A stretch of 64,000 nt of DNA from Polytrichum commune. Its lineage: Eukaryota > Streptophyta > Polytrichopsida > Polytrichales > Polytrichaceae. The stretch lies in the NCBI GenBank assembly GCA_950295325.1, contig OX485805.1:13997501-14061500 (forward strand). The letters run 5' to 3'. This document shows positions 25,163-35,512 of the stretch, piece after piece. Under the pieces are notes generated by a model. That model did no database searches and was not told the DNA's origin. It was given only the letters and a program-made list of their open reading frames with translations. Every line of letters starts with the position of its first letter. The first letter of the stretch is position 1. The position numbers and the translations under genes were made by a program.

Positions 25163-27363
25163 CTACACAAGTGGTTCAGCAACTTTAGCAAGTTCTAAAA
25201 TATGCATAACCTCATTGTAGCTAAAGCTGGGTGCGTGCATGAAAGTGTCCACTTTGTAATCCATCTTGCAGAAATAGCGAAAGATGTAGTACACATGCTT
25301 GCAATACCTCCATTGACCCTTCTTTCCTAAGGTCTCTGATGTCATCTTCATGAAATCCGGGCAGGTACATCCCGGTAAATCAGTGATGGTAATACAATAC
25401 ACCTTTCTATTACCACTATCCATGGATATAACACACCCATATGCAGGGTATGGTATGGACGTAACGCTTGTCACATGACAATTGTTCATAAGTCTTGCAT
25501 TGCTCCACTTATTGCGATGCTCAGGAGTGGGTGCATCTGAGCTTCTTCTGATGGCAAAACCGTCTCGAGTTGTAGGATATGAATATGGATTCACAGGAGT
25601 TGGGAAATGTGATCTTGGAAGTGGCATGTTTGCTGCATTCTGGAATTGACGGCGCGGAGATAAGGCACCATGTTGTTGGAGTTGGAAACCTGCCTCTTCT
25701 AGAGCCAAGATTTCCTTCATAGTTAAGTTTGTACCCTTCTTCACAGGCCAGGTCATAGGAACAGAGGGCCAACCTACCACAAAGGATTTCTTGGTCCCCT
25801 TCACACATCGATTAATGTCATCTGCACAAAACCAAAATTCTGTAGAAATAGTTCGATGAGTTTTGTATCCCTTCTTATCGCCAACATACGTAGGGGCAGG
25901 GGTGCCATGTGGACCTCGTCCTACTCTGGTATCGCATTTCTCATTAGTATGAGCATACATGGCCTGGCATTTCCGTGCGGATTTGCTTGAAAGACGGGCA
26001 ATAAGCCACTTCGAAGGATCGCAGTTGGTTTCCAAAACGGAGGTAGTGTGTTGGACGCCCGAGTCAGGTTTAGATAAAGCCTCCTCAATGCGTGCTTTAG
26101 TGGACCTGGTACCATCACGTGGAATAGAGTAATTCACTGTATCCGACCGATGCAAATCATCATGACTTGATCCTGGTGGCAAATCTAACTTTCGTTTTGT
26201 GGACCCAAAAATCTCTGCGCTCTCAAGGCCTCCTTTCTTGGTCAATAGATCTGCAGCCCCAGGGTAAGAGTTAACCGCCTCAGCTATTAGCTTAGGGTCT
26301 CCAGAGCGTTGTGCATGCGTAAACGAACTTCAGATTTGTCTGGTCCCTTTCCTCCCTTCCCCCCTTTCAACCAAAATCGGTAGCTTGTAATCTGCATGAA
26401 AGCACGAACGAGATCGCCCACCGTAGCCTCGTACAAACATGTCATTGTGTTTCCGGACTGTTGCAGCCATCTGTTGTGGACAGTTTCCGCTAGATTGCAA
26501 GAAGGCATGCCCGCCCTCTCGTCAAGAGTGAGGTCCTGGAGAAACCACATGCAAAGATGAGTAATGGCCTAACGATATGAATTACAGTGAAGGTTTAGTG
26601 TATTAAAACATGTGAAGTGATGCACAAACTTACAAGTTGCATAGAGCCGCCCCACTGTCTGTAGCGAAAGTGCCAGAATGCCATCCAATCATTTAGAAAA
26701 CGCCTTCCATCCTCTGTTGTAGCACCAGATGAAAGCCACCAACCCCGAATGACGTTATACTGCGCTTCTGTTTCTTCTTGAGACTTAGCATCCTTCCAGA
26801 CTTTGCACATAGCGATGTGCTGGTCTTGGAAACCCGGTAGAATGTTTTTAGAGGTGGCTCTTTGAAGGCACTTTGTCCAGTGAAACAAACATGTCCGCTC
26901 CCGGTTCTCCATGCATTTGTTGGGATCTCCGTTGCCATATACTTTGCGAACGGCGTGCCAATTGGCTCCAGCACTATCAGCCATAAGCCCTTAAAGTTTG
27001 TAGTCTCTAATCCATTCTTCCGCATAACTTCGTTCAGATGAAGCCAAAACAACTCTTGGGCTTCTGCATCCTCAGATTGCATATCACAAAGGGCAATGGT
27101 CATTACCTTACAGTACTTGCTGTCGTAGACATGGCATGCCATAGTAGTCCAACTAGAAACACGCTTCACATGGTCGAACATGACCCAACAATCTTGAAGG
27201 TCACCGCCGGGCTGCATGCGCTTCACCAAGTCCACACCACTCCCTGGACGGTCCACGGACATCTTGAAAACAAATACCTTTCCCTTGTTTTGACCTGGAA
27301 ATTGATTTTGGTGGATGAAAACAAAGTTGGAGTAGTCTTTGAGTTCGAGAATGCTATCCGTAA
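25163..27363 (-). pseudogene. MULE transposase with SWIM zinc finger, 5' truncated and frameshifted
   Basis: Reading from 27363 the protein shows a segment near FPGQNKGKVFVFKMS, then GSGVDLVKRMQPGGD, a catalytic core with DHVKRVSSWTTMACHVYD, the MADSAGANWHAVRKVYG motif (26984), and TCLFHW (the C-x2-HW box of MULEs). After an intron (26633-26536, GT-AG) comes DERAGMPSCNLAE, and at the C-terminus a SWIM finger, CTCPDFM...YCKHVYYIF (near 25370-25270). A frameshift lies at about 26985-27000 and another near 26280-26300. The N-terminus is lost: at 27363 coding sequence runs into an rRNA fragment. The related copy at 55045-57102 still has it. Transcription runs divergently from the cargo gene. Confidence 0.85.
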
Positions 27364-27368
27364 CAAGG

Positions 27369-27462
27369 CTTTCGGGTCCGAACAGGTATGCTCACACTCA
27401 AACCTTTCACAGAAGATCAAGGTCGGTCGATGGTGCTCCCCTTTGTTACCGGGGATCCCACC
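27369..27462 (-). pseudogene. Fragment of large-subunit (25S/28S) rRNA, first copy
   Basis: Read on the minus strand it runs GGTGGGATCCCCGG, then CACCATCGACCGACC, then GTGAGCATACCTGTTCGG and ACCCGAAAG. This matches my recollection of the conserved D2/D3 part of 28S rRNA (the run ending GGACCCGAAAG). It abuts MULE coding sequence directly. Confidence 0.65.
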
Positions 27463-27486
27463 TGTCAGGTTCCTTGCGCCTCAATG

Positions 27487-27516
27487 AAGCCTTGTCTCGG
27501 ATCCGAGACAAGGCTT
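27487..27516. repeat. 30-bp perfect palindrome centred on GGATCC
   Basis: Centred on CTTGTCTCGGATCCGAGACA and symmetric out to AAGCC/GGCTT. It sits between two direct copies of the same rRNA fragment. Its inner 20 bases recur at 29036-29055 and 29816-29835 and, with one change, several times up to 30460. Confidence 0.95.
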
Positions 27517-27618
27517 TCGGGTCCCAACAGGTATGCTCACACTCAAACCTTTCACAGAAGATCAGGGTCGGTCGATGGTGCTCCCCTTTGTTACCGGGGG
27601 ATCCCACCGTGTGTGTGG
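27513..27618 (-). pseudogene. Fragment of large-subunit rRNA, second copy
   Basis: Direct repeat of 27369-27462, slightly longer, including the CACACACGGTGGGATCC start and GTTGGGACCCGAAAG end. It begins exactly at the arm of the 30-bp palindrome. Confidence 0.65.
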
Positions 27619-27639
27619 ATTTAATTCTCAGCAGGCAAT

Positions 27640-28945
27640 GAAACTGGAAGTTTCATTTTTTCTCAAGTTTGTGCTGTGAGAAATATGTGCTTCCATTATC
27701 TTGCTCTTTCGAGCCCTTGGTTGCTTCTGCACCTACTCACCCAATGTCCGGGGAGAACTTCCGGCATAATCGGTCGAGATCTTAGTGTTTCCCAGTCCAA
27801 ACCAGTTACATGTTGACATCTTTCAGGTTTTCTTTATCAATTAGAGGTAGATTCCATATATCATTCCTCTAAGATGATCGGTAGTTTTCCCGAAGTCTTG
27901 AACTTCAACTGGGTAGTTCTCAAACTCAACCGGTTCATCCTGTAACTAGCGATTGGTCCTCCCTGTTCATTAATTGTACTGACCCGCTTCGTGGTTTCAA
28001 TTTCACAGTTGTGATCTTCATCATGAAGGAGAGTAACGACCCTAGTGACCAACTTGAGGTATTTCACGAAATTCACGAAATTTGAAATTGCAGCTCAACT
28101 TGGAAACACTGGGATCTCAACCAATTATGTCCAAAAATCTCCCCGGACACTAACCTGTATAGAAAAAATGGGCTCGAATTCACATCGGTGGAATTGCACC
28201 ATTACTTCTTATACTTTTTTTCTTTCTATTTCTCCTTTTGTGAACAATGTTAGAAGTAACTTGGGAACAATTACTCACTTTTTGGCGTTCTTTCCTCCGG
28301 AATCCAGAAGCAGGATGCCATCATCATGCCGGAGAGCAGATCAACTGACTGATAGATTCTCACAGCCACCCTCAAACCCTGCAATTTCAAATTTCTGGTA
28401 TTTTATTTCTATAAGTTCTGTGACAAGGAAAAATCAATGTTAGTGGACTTGACGGGTCTTACAGCTGCAGCCTGCTTTTGAAAGTACTTGCATAGTGATG
28501 TGGAACCCTCCAATCGAATCTGAAGCTTGAACCTGCAAATCGTCTCCAGAGCTAATTCCAAATCTAATTGCCAATGTGAGGATCAACAAATCTGGCGTTT
28601 TACTGTCAAGTTTTAGGGGTATTCTTCCGCACTGTCTTCACACTTGCGAGCCTACTTGCATCAACCTTTGTGAGTACATTCTTTCAAATAGCCCCGAACA
28701 TCAAAAGCTGAGCCTTGCCATTGGAACTTGAAGGTTGAGCGACAATGAGCACTGATGAGATTGAGCAGGCTCTGGATCCATCACTTCTGAACTAATATCC
28801 TCGGAGTGACATGTAATTAAGGTAGCATTCGACAGGTTTCGCAACTAATAAAATACCTAAAACAAGGTAACGTTATGTCTAGGGTGTGGGCTTTTGATTT
28901 TAGTAATGCATAGATAACTCAATCTAAACTAGAGTTCTCCCATTG
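27640..28945. other. Spacer of the 12.3-kb MULE, no gene recognised
   Basis: No credible coding frame. At 28085-28150 it contains a motif, GGATCTCAACCAATTATG followed by TCCAAAAATCTCCCCGG, that closely resembles the conserved core of the 264-bp tandem units at 5224-6290. Confidence 0.5.
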
Positions 28946-28948
28946 CAT

Positions 28949-29023
28949 GGGCACTTTCCGGTTCGCTCGCCGTTACTAGGGAAATCCTAGTTAGTTTCTT
29001 CTCCTCCGCTTAGTGATATGCTT
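28949..29023 (-). pseudogene. 5' end fragment of large-subunit rRNA
   Basis: On the minus strand it reads AAGCATATCACTAAGCGGAG, then GAAGAAACTAAC, GGATTTCCCTAGTAACGG and CGAGCGAACCGG. This is the start of 25S/28S rRNA, which includes the target of the common ITS4 primer, with a few changes. It is about 75 bp and is cut off beside a GTCTCGG palindrome half, so it is a captured fragment, not a gene. Confidence 0.85.
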
Positions 29024-29034
29024 GTCTCGGAATG

Positions 29035-29056
29035 GTTGTCTCGGATCCGAGACAAC
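29035..29056. repeat. 22-bp perfect palindrome
   Basis: GTTGTCTCGG-ATCCGAGACAAC, preceded directly by a half-site CTTGTCTCGG at 29021-29030 that joins the rRNA fragment. Confidence 0.95.
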
Positions 29057-29756
29057 TAAATCGGGGTTCATCCATGGCCATATTTCATCCCAAGCCCTGA
29101 CTTGGAGCTTGAAGTCCAGAGTGCTCCCGGAGCTGCTTAAAAAGAAATAATAATATGTGTGTGTTTTTGATCTGTCAGCACAAGAGAAACGTAATCTGCA
29201 CTGCAGAGTTGAAGGGGATGGAGCTTAGGGTTTGGTGTCTCTATGTGGGGTCAAATTGCAACTTCACATTGTGTTTTGAATTGGAAAAAAACATTGCATG
29301 TTTTGTGAAAACTTGCAATTAGCGTGCACAAGTTGTTGATAAGTTCACTGCATTGTCGGGGTATTGTCTTCCTCTCCACTTGTATGCTCAACTCAAATGC
29401 CTTGAATCAGTTTCTTAAATTCACCATTAAAATGAAGTTTGGTGGTCAAATGAAATTGTTGGAGATTAATCTCAAACTTAGAGAGAGATATAATTGTCAT
29501 CCTGGTGCTTAAACGCATGGCTTGCTTGAGATTAGATTCTGGTAAATGTTTTACCCCCAAACATTCAAGGTACCAAATCAAGCAAAAAATGAGGTTATTC
29601 TAAATCAGATATAGGTCAATTTTAAATCAGATTATGAAAAATCATTTCCTGAAGAGTTGATTCTTTTGGCTTAGGTCATTTGACATGTCAAAGATCGCTC
29701 TCCAGCTTCAGCAGAAAATGATACCAGAGTGTTGAAAGATAATTGTCAAGTAGCAG

Positions 29757-30530
29757 GGCTTCATGTACATCAGAGAAACCCGTCAGTTTTCCTCTAGGAT
29801 TGTGCATTAAATGGGTTGTCTCGGATCCGAGACAAGGGTGGACGGGTACTATTTCATTTTTTTGTTTTTTGAAAATGCTCTTGTCCTCATTGCTTGGTTG
29901 TAGTTTTTTTTTCCGAAAATGCTTTATTTCTCAATTCGTTAAGGGACTCCAATTTTGTGCGTTAAATTTGTTGTCTCGGATCCGAAACAAGGGTGGACGA
30001 GTACTATATCATTTTATTTTTTTTGAAAATGCTCTTGTCCTCATTGCTTGGTTGTAGTTTTTTTTTTCGAAAATGCTTTATTTCTCAATTCGTTAAGGGA
30101 CTCACTCCAATTTGTGCGTTAAATTTGTTGTCTCGGATCCGAAACAAGGGTGGACGGGTACTATTTGTTTTGTTTATTTTGAAAATGCGCTTGTTCTCAT
30201 AGCCTTGGGTTCTAAGCGGGCAGGGCTTCATGTACATCAGAGAAACCCGTCAGTTTTCCTCTAGGATTGTGCATTAAATGGGTTGTCTCGGATCCGAGAC
30301 AAGGGTGGACGGCTACTATTTCATTTTATTTTTTTGAAAATGCTCTTGCCCTCATTGCTTGGTTGTAGTTTTTTTTTTTCGAAAATGCTTTATTTCTCAA
30401 TTCGTTAAGGGACTCACTCCAATTTTGTGCGTTAAATTTGTTGTCTCGGATCCGAAACAAGGGTGGACGGGTACTATTTCATTTTCTTTTTTTCAAAATG
30501 ATCTTGTTCTCATTGTTTGGTTTTAGTTTT
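29757..30530. repeat. Tandem array, about 156-bp period, each unit with a GGATCC-centred palindrome
   Basis: Palindromes TTGTCTCGGATCCGAGACAA or the one-base variant ending GAAACAA start at 29816, 29971, 30128, 30283 and 30441, spacings 155-158. Units also share GGGTGGACGGGTACTATT, poly-T tracts and a CTCATTGCTTGGTTGTAG block. Full-symmetry and variant units alternate (1 and 4 perfect; 2, 3 and 5 variant). The array ends about 45 bp before the cargo gene's first usable ATG. Confidence 0.92.
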
Positions 30531-30576
30531 TTTTTTAAATGCTCTTATTTCTCAATTCTCTTATCCATATGCGCAG

Positions 30577-33500
30577 ATGACTCACGAATTTGCAGAGGGT
30601 GAAAGCGAGAACCCAAAGGTCAACATGGAGGTTGAAGATGGTGGTTTAGCAGAGATTGAGGAGAAATTACGGAGAGCCGTGAGAGGCAATTCACATGATG
30701 CAATTCAAAGTGCACTTGAATCTCCAAACTGTGAACTTGACGTGCCCTTGTGCAGGATGATTCCTATGAAGGATGTTAGAGAGCCCTTGGAGACTGACAT
30801 TCAGAAGTTGAAGGCAGAGTTCTCTCGTGGGTATAGGCGGGCATCAGCCTACTTCTATCTATCCTTAAGGAGTTTCAGAATGGAAGAAGCAACCGTCACG
30901 GAGATTCATCGGGCTTCATGGTCAGATTTGTGGCGCAAGGAGGATTTGGAGTTTGAAGCTCGATTGGCAAAAAATCCAGCATTAGGAAAGTATTCTAATC
31001 GGTTTTTCTACGTATGGGACGGGAATCACCGTCATATTGCATGGATGGATGGATGTCATTAGTGCCCTCCATAAAGATGATGCATTTTTTCATGTTCCCG
31101 TACGTTTTGTTTTCATCAACGTATCTTCAGAAAATTGTAACATGCTATTGCATGCGATGACAGATTGGAACAAATAAGTTCTTCAAAATAAGTTATTTGA
31201 ATTTCGAATTTCTTATTATTTATTATTTAAATACTCATGTTAGTAAATGCATCGTGTATCATTTGTATTCTTAGTTGAGGTGTATGCAATCCGGGAAAAA
31301 CTAGGTTGATCACGTCGCCCAACACTTCACGCACAATGTCAAGCGTGTCCAGCAATTGGGATTGCTAGACTTTGATCAACTTAAAGGATTTGTCAGTGAT
31401 GAAGACCTTCAAGCTAGTATTCTTGAGTGGAATCGTCACGGTGGGAAGAGACGGAAGTGGTATCATCTTACTCACGATGCATTCATCAATTGTTTATACG
31501 AGGTAAATTACTTGTCTACTTTCAATTTGTCACCTACAAGTTTAAATGAGAACTTGTCTGAATTTGTTATCTTTGTTTGTAGTGAGAAATCTCCGCAGCA
31601 TAAGAAGAGGCAATCAAGTGGTACAAAGACAGTCTTGTCACCGGTACAGGCGAAGATAGAATTGGAAGTCCGTTTGAACTACATGCCGCCACAACTAAGG
31701 CTGTTGAGGCAAAGAAGACCTCCCTCTCCACAGACCTATCTCGGTACCTCGCAATTGCCAATCCAGCAAATGGAAAGGGTTTCATAAGAGAGGTATGTGC
31801 TCCACCATCTATCATAGATTTTTATGTTTTTTATAATTTTATTCAACTTGGTTTGCATGGTCTCGGATCCGAGAGAACTTAGATGGGACGTTTATATAAA
31901 ATATTTATGAAATAATAATCCTCTTACTGCCTTTACATGGTTATTGTGTGCTTTGTTTTAGAAGAAGTTCTATGTGGCTGAAGTAAGTGATTAGTTAAAT
32001 TAGGAGGCCTTCACTGGTTTTTGTGATGTTATTTTGTGTGGTTGGCTTGATTACGGGTTTGAGAGGGATAAAAGAAACAATTAATGTCGTAAATTTTGTA
32101 TATATGTCATTAAATGTTTTCTATATTATGTCTTTTTTTGTAGTGCAAATTTTTACTAATCTAATTATACTTTTGAAAGTAGATTATTCGTCACTTTGAT
32201 ATCTTTCAAGTGAAGCCTGAGATAACTTCAGAGAAACTACAACTTATTGCAACAACAAAGGTTTCTTCGAAGCACAAAGAGAGATGGTTAAGGTGGTGGA
32301 ATATGAGTAAGGAGAGTCGTAAAGAATACAACTTTCCTCCCTCATCCGCTTCTGATTCAGTTCTTCGGATTTGGATAGATCAAGCTGCCTTCTGGGCTGG
32401 GTATATTATTTTGAACCGTATATTTGTATTTTTTATGAAGTTTAAGTTATATCTAAAATTTGAGAATTAGATGGATTGAATTGAATTTGTTTTGCTGAAT
32501 AATTGTACATTGTTCCAGTTAGAGGAAGAGGCAGTAAATCGATTTGAAAAAATTATGGAGGAAAATGCTATCATATTGAAGACCGAGGACTTGCCTAACC
32601 CAATGGACGATATTGGAACTTGAATTAAGTCCCATTCTATTACTTTGTGGGGGAAGGCTTTCAAAGAATTTTTTTTCAAAGGATGGCACTTATACGAAGA
32701 AGGAGTTATTTCTTGTCCAAGCTGGTACTGAGAATGCTATAAAAAGAGCTATCTTGAGATATTTCTGGAGGGAGTTGGTGATTAAGGGGGCCATTGATAG
32801 GAAGAACATTCCTCAACGTTTTAACAAGTGGGTGGATGTTTCTAGTAGTGAATATATTTTTTCAGACTATCAAAAAAAAAATTTTGGAAGACCTCATCTT
32901 CTTCAATATCCTTGGTATCTTGAGTTAAAGGAAAATGAAAGATGTCATGGAGAGGAGAGAGCCTTGAAGGCTAGTTGTGACACTATGATGCAACAATTAG
33001 AGGCTGAGAATTTGGTGCATATTGAAGAAAATGCATCGGAGGTGGGTGATGACAACTCTATATCTGACAAACAAAGGAAGAAATTGGCTGACAAGAAAGC
33101 AAAGGTTGAAACTCGTTTGAAGGAGAAAGAAGAAAAGAAGAAAGGCAAGGAAGAGGAAATAAAGTTGAAGAAGGAGGTTGCGGCACGGAACAAAGAGTTG
33201 GCGAAGCTTGTGTTAAAGGAAGGGCCAGAGAAACTTCTTTCTTATGTGGGTATTTCTCCTTCAGGCAATAGCATGCCCGCTACTATTACTCCTTTGGTTT
33301 TTCAAGTGCCTTTTTCCGTTGTCCATTTTCCTTCACAAACGGTGTATACTATCCCATGCTCACAGTTGGATGATGTAGAGAGTGGGATAAAGATCATCAA
33401 TGATAATCCTTCATGTATTTTGGATTTGTTTGATGATGTTACTGAGAGTGATGAGCCAAAGATTTGGAGGTGTATGAAGGCATGGATTAAAGATCATCAA

Positions 33501-34844
33501 GGTAAAAAGATTTGAAGCTATGCAGGTTGTGAAGCTGACAATGTGGTTGATCTTGTTATCTTTGATGTTCCGGAGGATTTACCTGTTCCTGGATTTGATA
33601 TTGCTAGTGAAATTCCACCTTGGAACCGTCATCCAAAGACTAAACCAGAGGGTATAGATGGAAAAGTGGAATCCATATGGATCAAGAGACATTTTGAGTT
33701 TGTCATGCAGTTTCTTCAAGATGATGGTGCCCTCATTGTATTTTATCCTGATTCAAAGTTTATATCCAATGAGCTTTTATGTTGGGCGGATTGGGCAAAT
33801 TTTCAGGAAGAATCCAAGTGGTTTGCAATTAACGGCCTTCCTTTGACTGTCCCGGATCATTCATCCCGTACGCACAAGTGTTTCATGGTGAAATGCTTTG
33901 TTAGAAAGGAAAATCCGGATGAAGAGGTTCCAATGTCCAATTTTGTGTTTTGTGACCGTCCTGAACTTCTTGCACAGGGCATCAAGTTGTCATCAGATGG
34001 ACATCTCACAAACCTCATTGATGTTGATTCTCTAACTGTTCAGTCGGAGAATAAAATGTCATTTGGAGGTGCACGGGAGAAGTATTCTAATTATTCATGG
34101 CTCTTATTGATCTCTGCACGGTTGAAGATGACATTGTCATGGACCTCACAACCTCCACAGGTATTATTTTTTCCCTATACTTTTCTTTTGATATGTTTTG
34201 TCATTAATTTATACCAAGTACTAAATGGTATTGTTTATTTCAGGTGCTTCTGTTCGGGCATCAAAGAGTTTTCATCGTCATATTATTGCATTTGAATATG
34301 ACAGTATCTTATACAAAGAGGTATTGGTTCCTCTTCTTTCCCAAGCTGAAGAAGTTCAGTCAATCAAAGTTACAAGGTCTTCTCCAAAGAAGAAACGCCC
34401 TTTGGAGAATGCAGATGAGCCAGAGAAGAAGATTGTTGCCAAGCGAGCTTGTAAGTAAGTCTACACTATCTATCTTCAAATTTTTAAACATTTCCTCAAT
34501 TTTTCTTACCAACATTTTTAAATGGTTGATTTTTGCTTGTTCATAGATGGCGCAAGGAAGCGTTGAAGTCCTCTATGATGAAGTATGATAGAAGCATTCT
34601 CTCACACTATATCAGTAAGATTAGAAGCCCTATTAGACCTCTTCAGCTTCCTTTTCATGCTGAGATTGTTGCAGAAGCGTATGCAGTTACTTCATCACCA
34701 GACCCTTCTCCAGAAAAACATAGTAGTTGCCGTCCTGTAGAAAAATATTTCCATATTTCTGCAGAAGTTGATGGATCATCTAGTGACAGTGATAGCGAGG
34801 AAGGATGGATTGAAGCTTCTAATGATGTTGAAATGTCTTCGTGA
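30577..34844 (+). pseudogene. ParB-like plus class-beta amino-methyltransferase-like fusion, cargo of the MULE
   Basis: Likely exons: 30577-31174, 31305-31502, about 31583-31792, 32183-32400, 32519-34160, 34244-34454 and 34547-34844 (stop TGA); the last two introns have clear GT-AG ends. Exon 1 has a ParB/DGQHR-like pattern ending FFYVWDGNHRHIAWM. Exon 5 has a Lys/Glu-rich coiled coil (33060-33220). It is followed by NVVDLVIFDVPEDLP (place of the DPPY motif IV), a strand with DGALIVFYPDSKF and, across the exon 5/6 junction, DDIVMDLTTSTGASVRA, which corresponds to the FxGxG SAM-binding motif I. Motif IV before motif I is the permuted class-beta order. An acidic Ser/Asp tail ends the protein. 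Lesions: an extra GGAT near 31041-31056, stops near 31583-31600, TGA at 32621, a shift at the T8 run (32669-32676), TGA at 33513-33515 and a shift near 34085-34105. This copy is therefore inactive. The catalytic motifs are degenerate even where the frame is intact. Confidence 0.75.
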
Positions 34845-35512
34845 TCATTGAAGCACTTCACATAAAAATACGTGTATTTCCTTCTAATATATGATCTATT
34901 TTTATTTTTATGAACCTTGGATTTTAAGAACTTTAAAGGCTTTGAAGCTCTACATAGCATTGTCCTCGACATCGACAACCAATTGCTTTGCTCCGATGTT
35001 CAAACGGAAGCTAGACATATGTATGATGAATTGTGATGATCGTTTGAGACGTTTTAGCAAAACGTCAACAAACTGACATTTAATGTCAAGCATAAAAAAT
35101 TCATGCATTCGCGACAAACAACTCTGCATGACATATTCAAACAATAAAATACAAACCCTAATTTTTATTAAAAAAAATTGCGCACTTAACCATGATGCGT
35201 ACTTAAATGGATGCGTACTTTATTAACCACTTTAATGTCTAGATGATGACTATTTAAATTGGGCCATTTGAAAAAAATTCAACCATGTTGATATGCCATG
35301 TTGGGAGATTCTAATGTATCAAAGGTGTTTTTTTTGTTTACAAGGTCTTTCCAAAAAAATTCATTTGTGTGAACTGCAAAAATCCCTCCGCGGGAATAGG
35401 ACCTTGATTAATTTTTGTTAAATAATATGCAGATTTTATAGAATGAAACCATAAATTCTCCACGGTCATAGGGTCTATATCATACATTTCATTGAAAAAT
35501 TTGAAGAATAAA
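34845..35512. other. Spacer between cargo gene and right terminal repeat
   Basis: AT-rich, with no credible gene. Presumably holds the cargo gene's 3' UTR. Confidence 0.5.

Noticed and set aside
33502-33526. A very short intron (GTAAAA...TGCAG) that would remove the TGA at 33513
   Set aside because: About 25 bp is far below the size plant spliceosomes handle, so a nonsense mutation is simpler.
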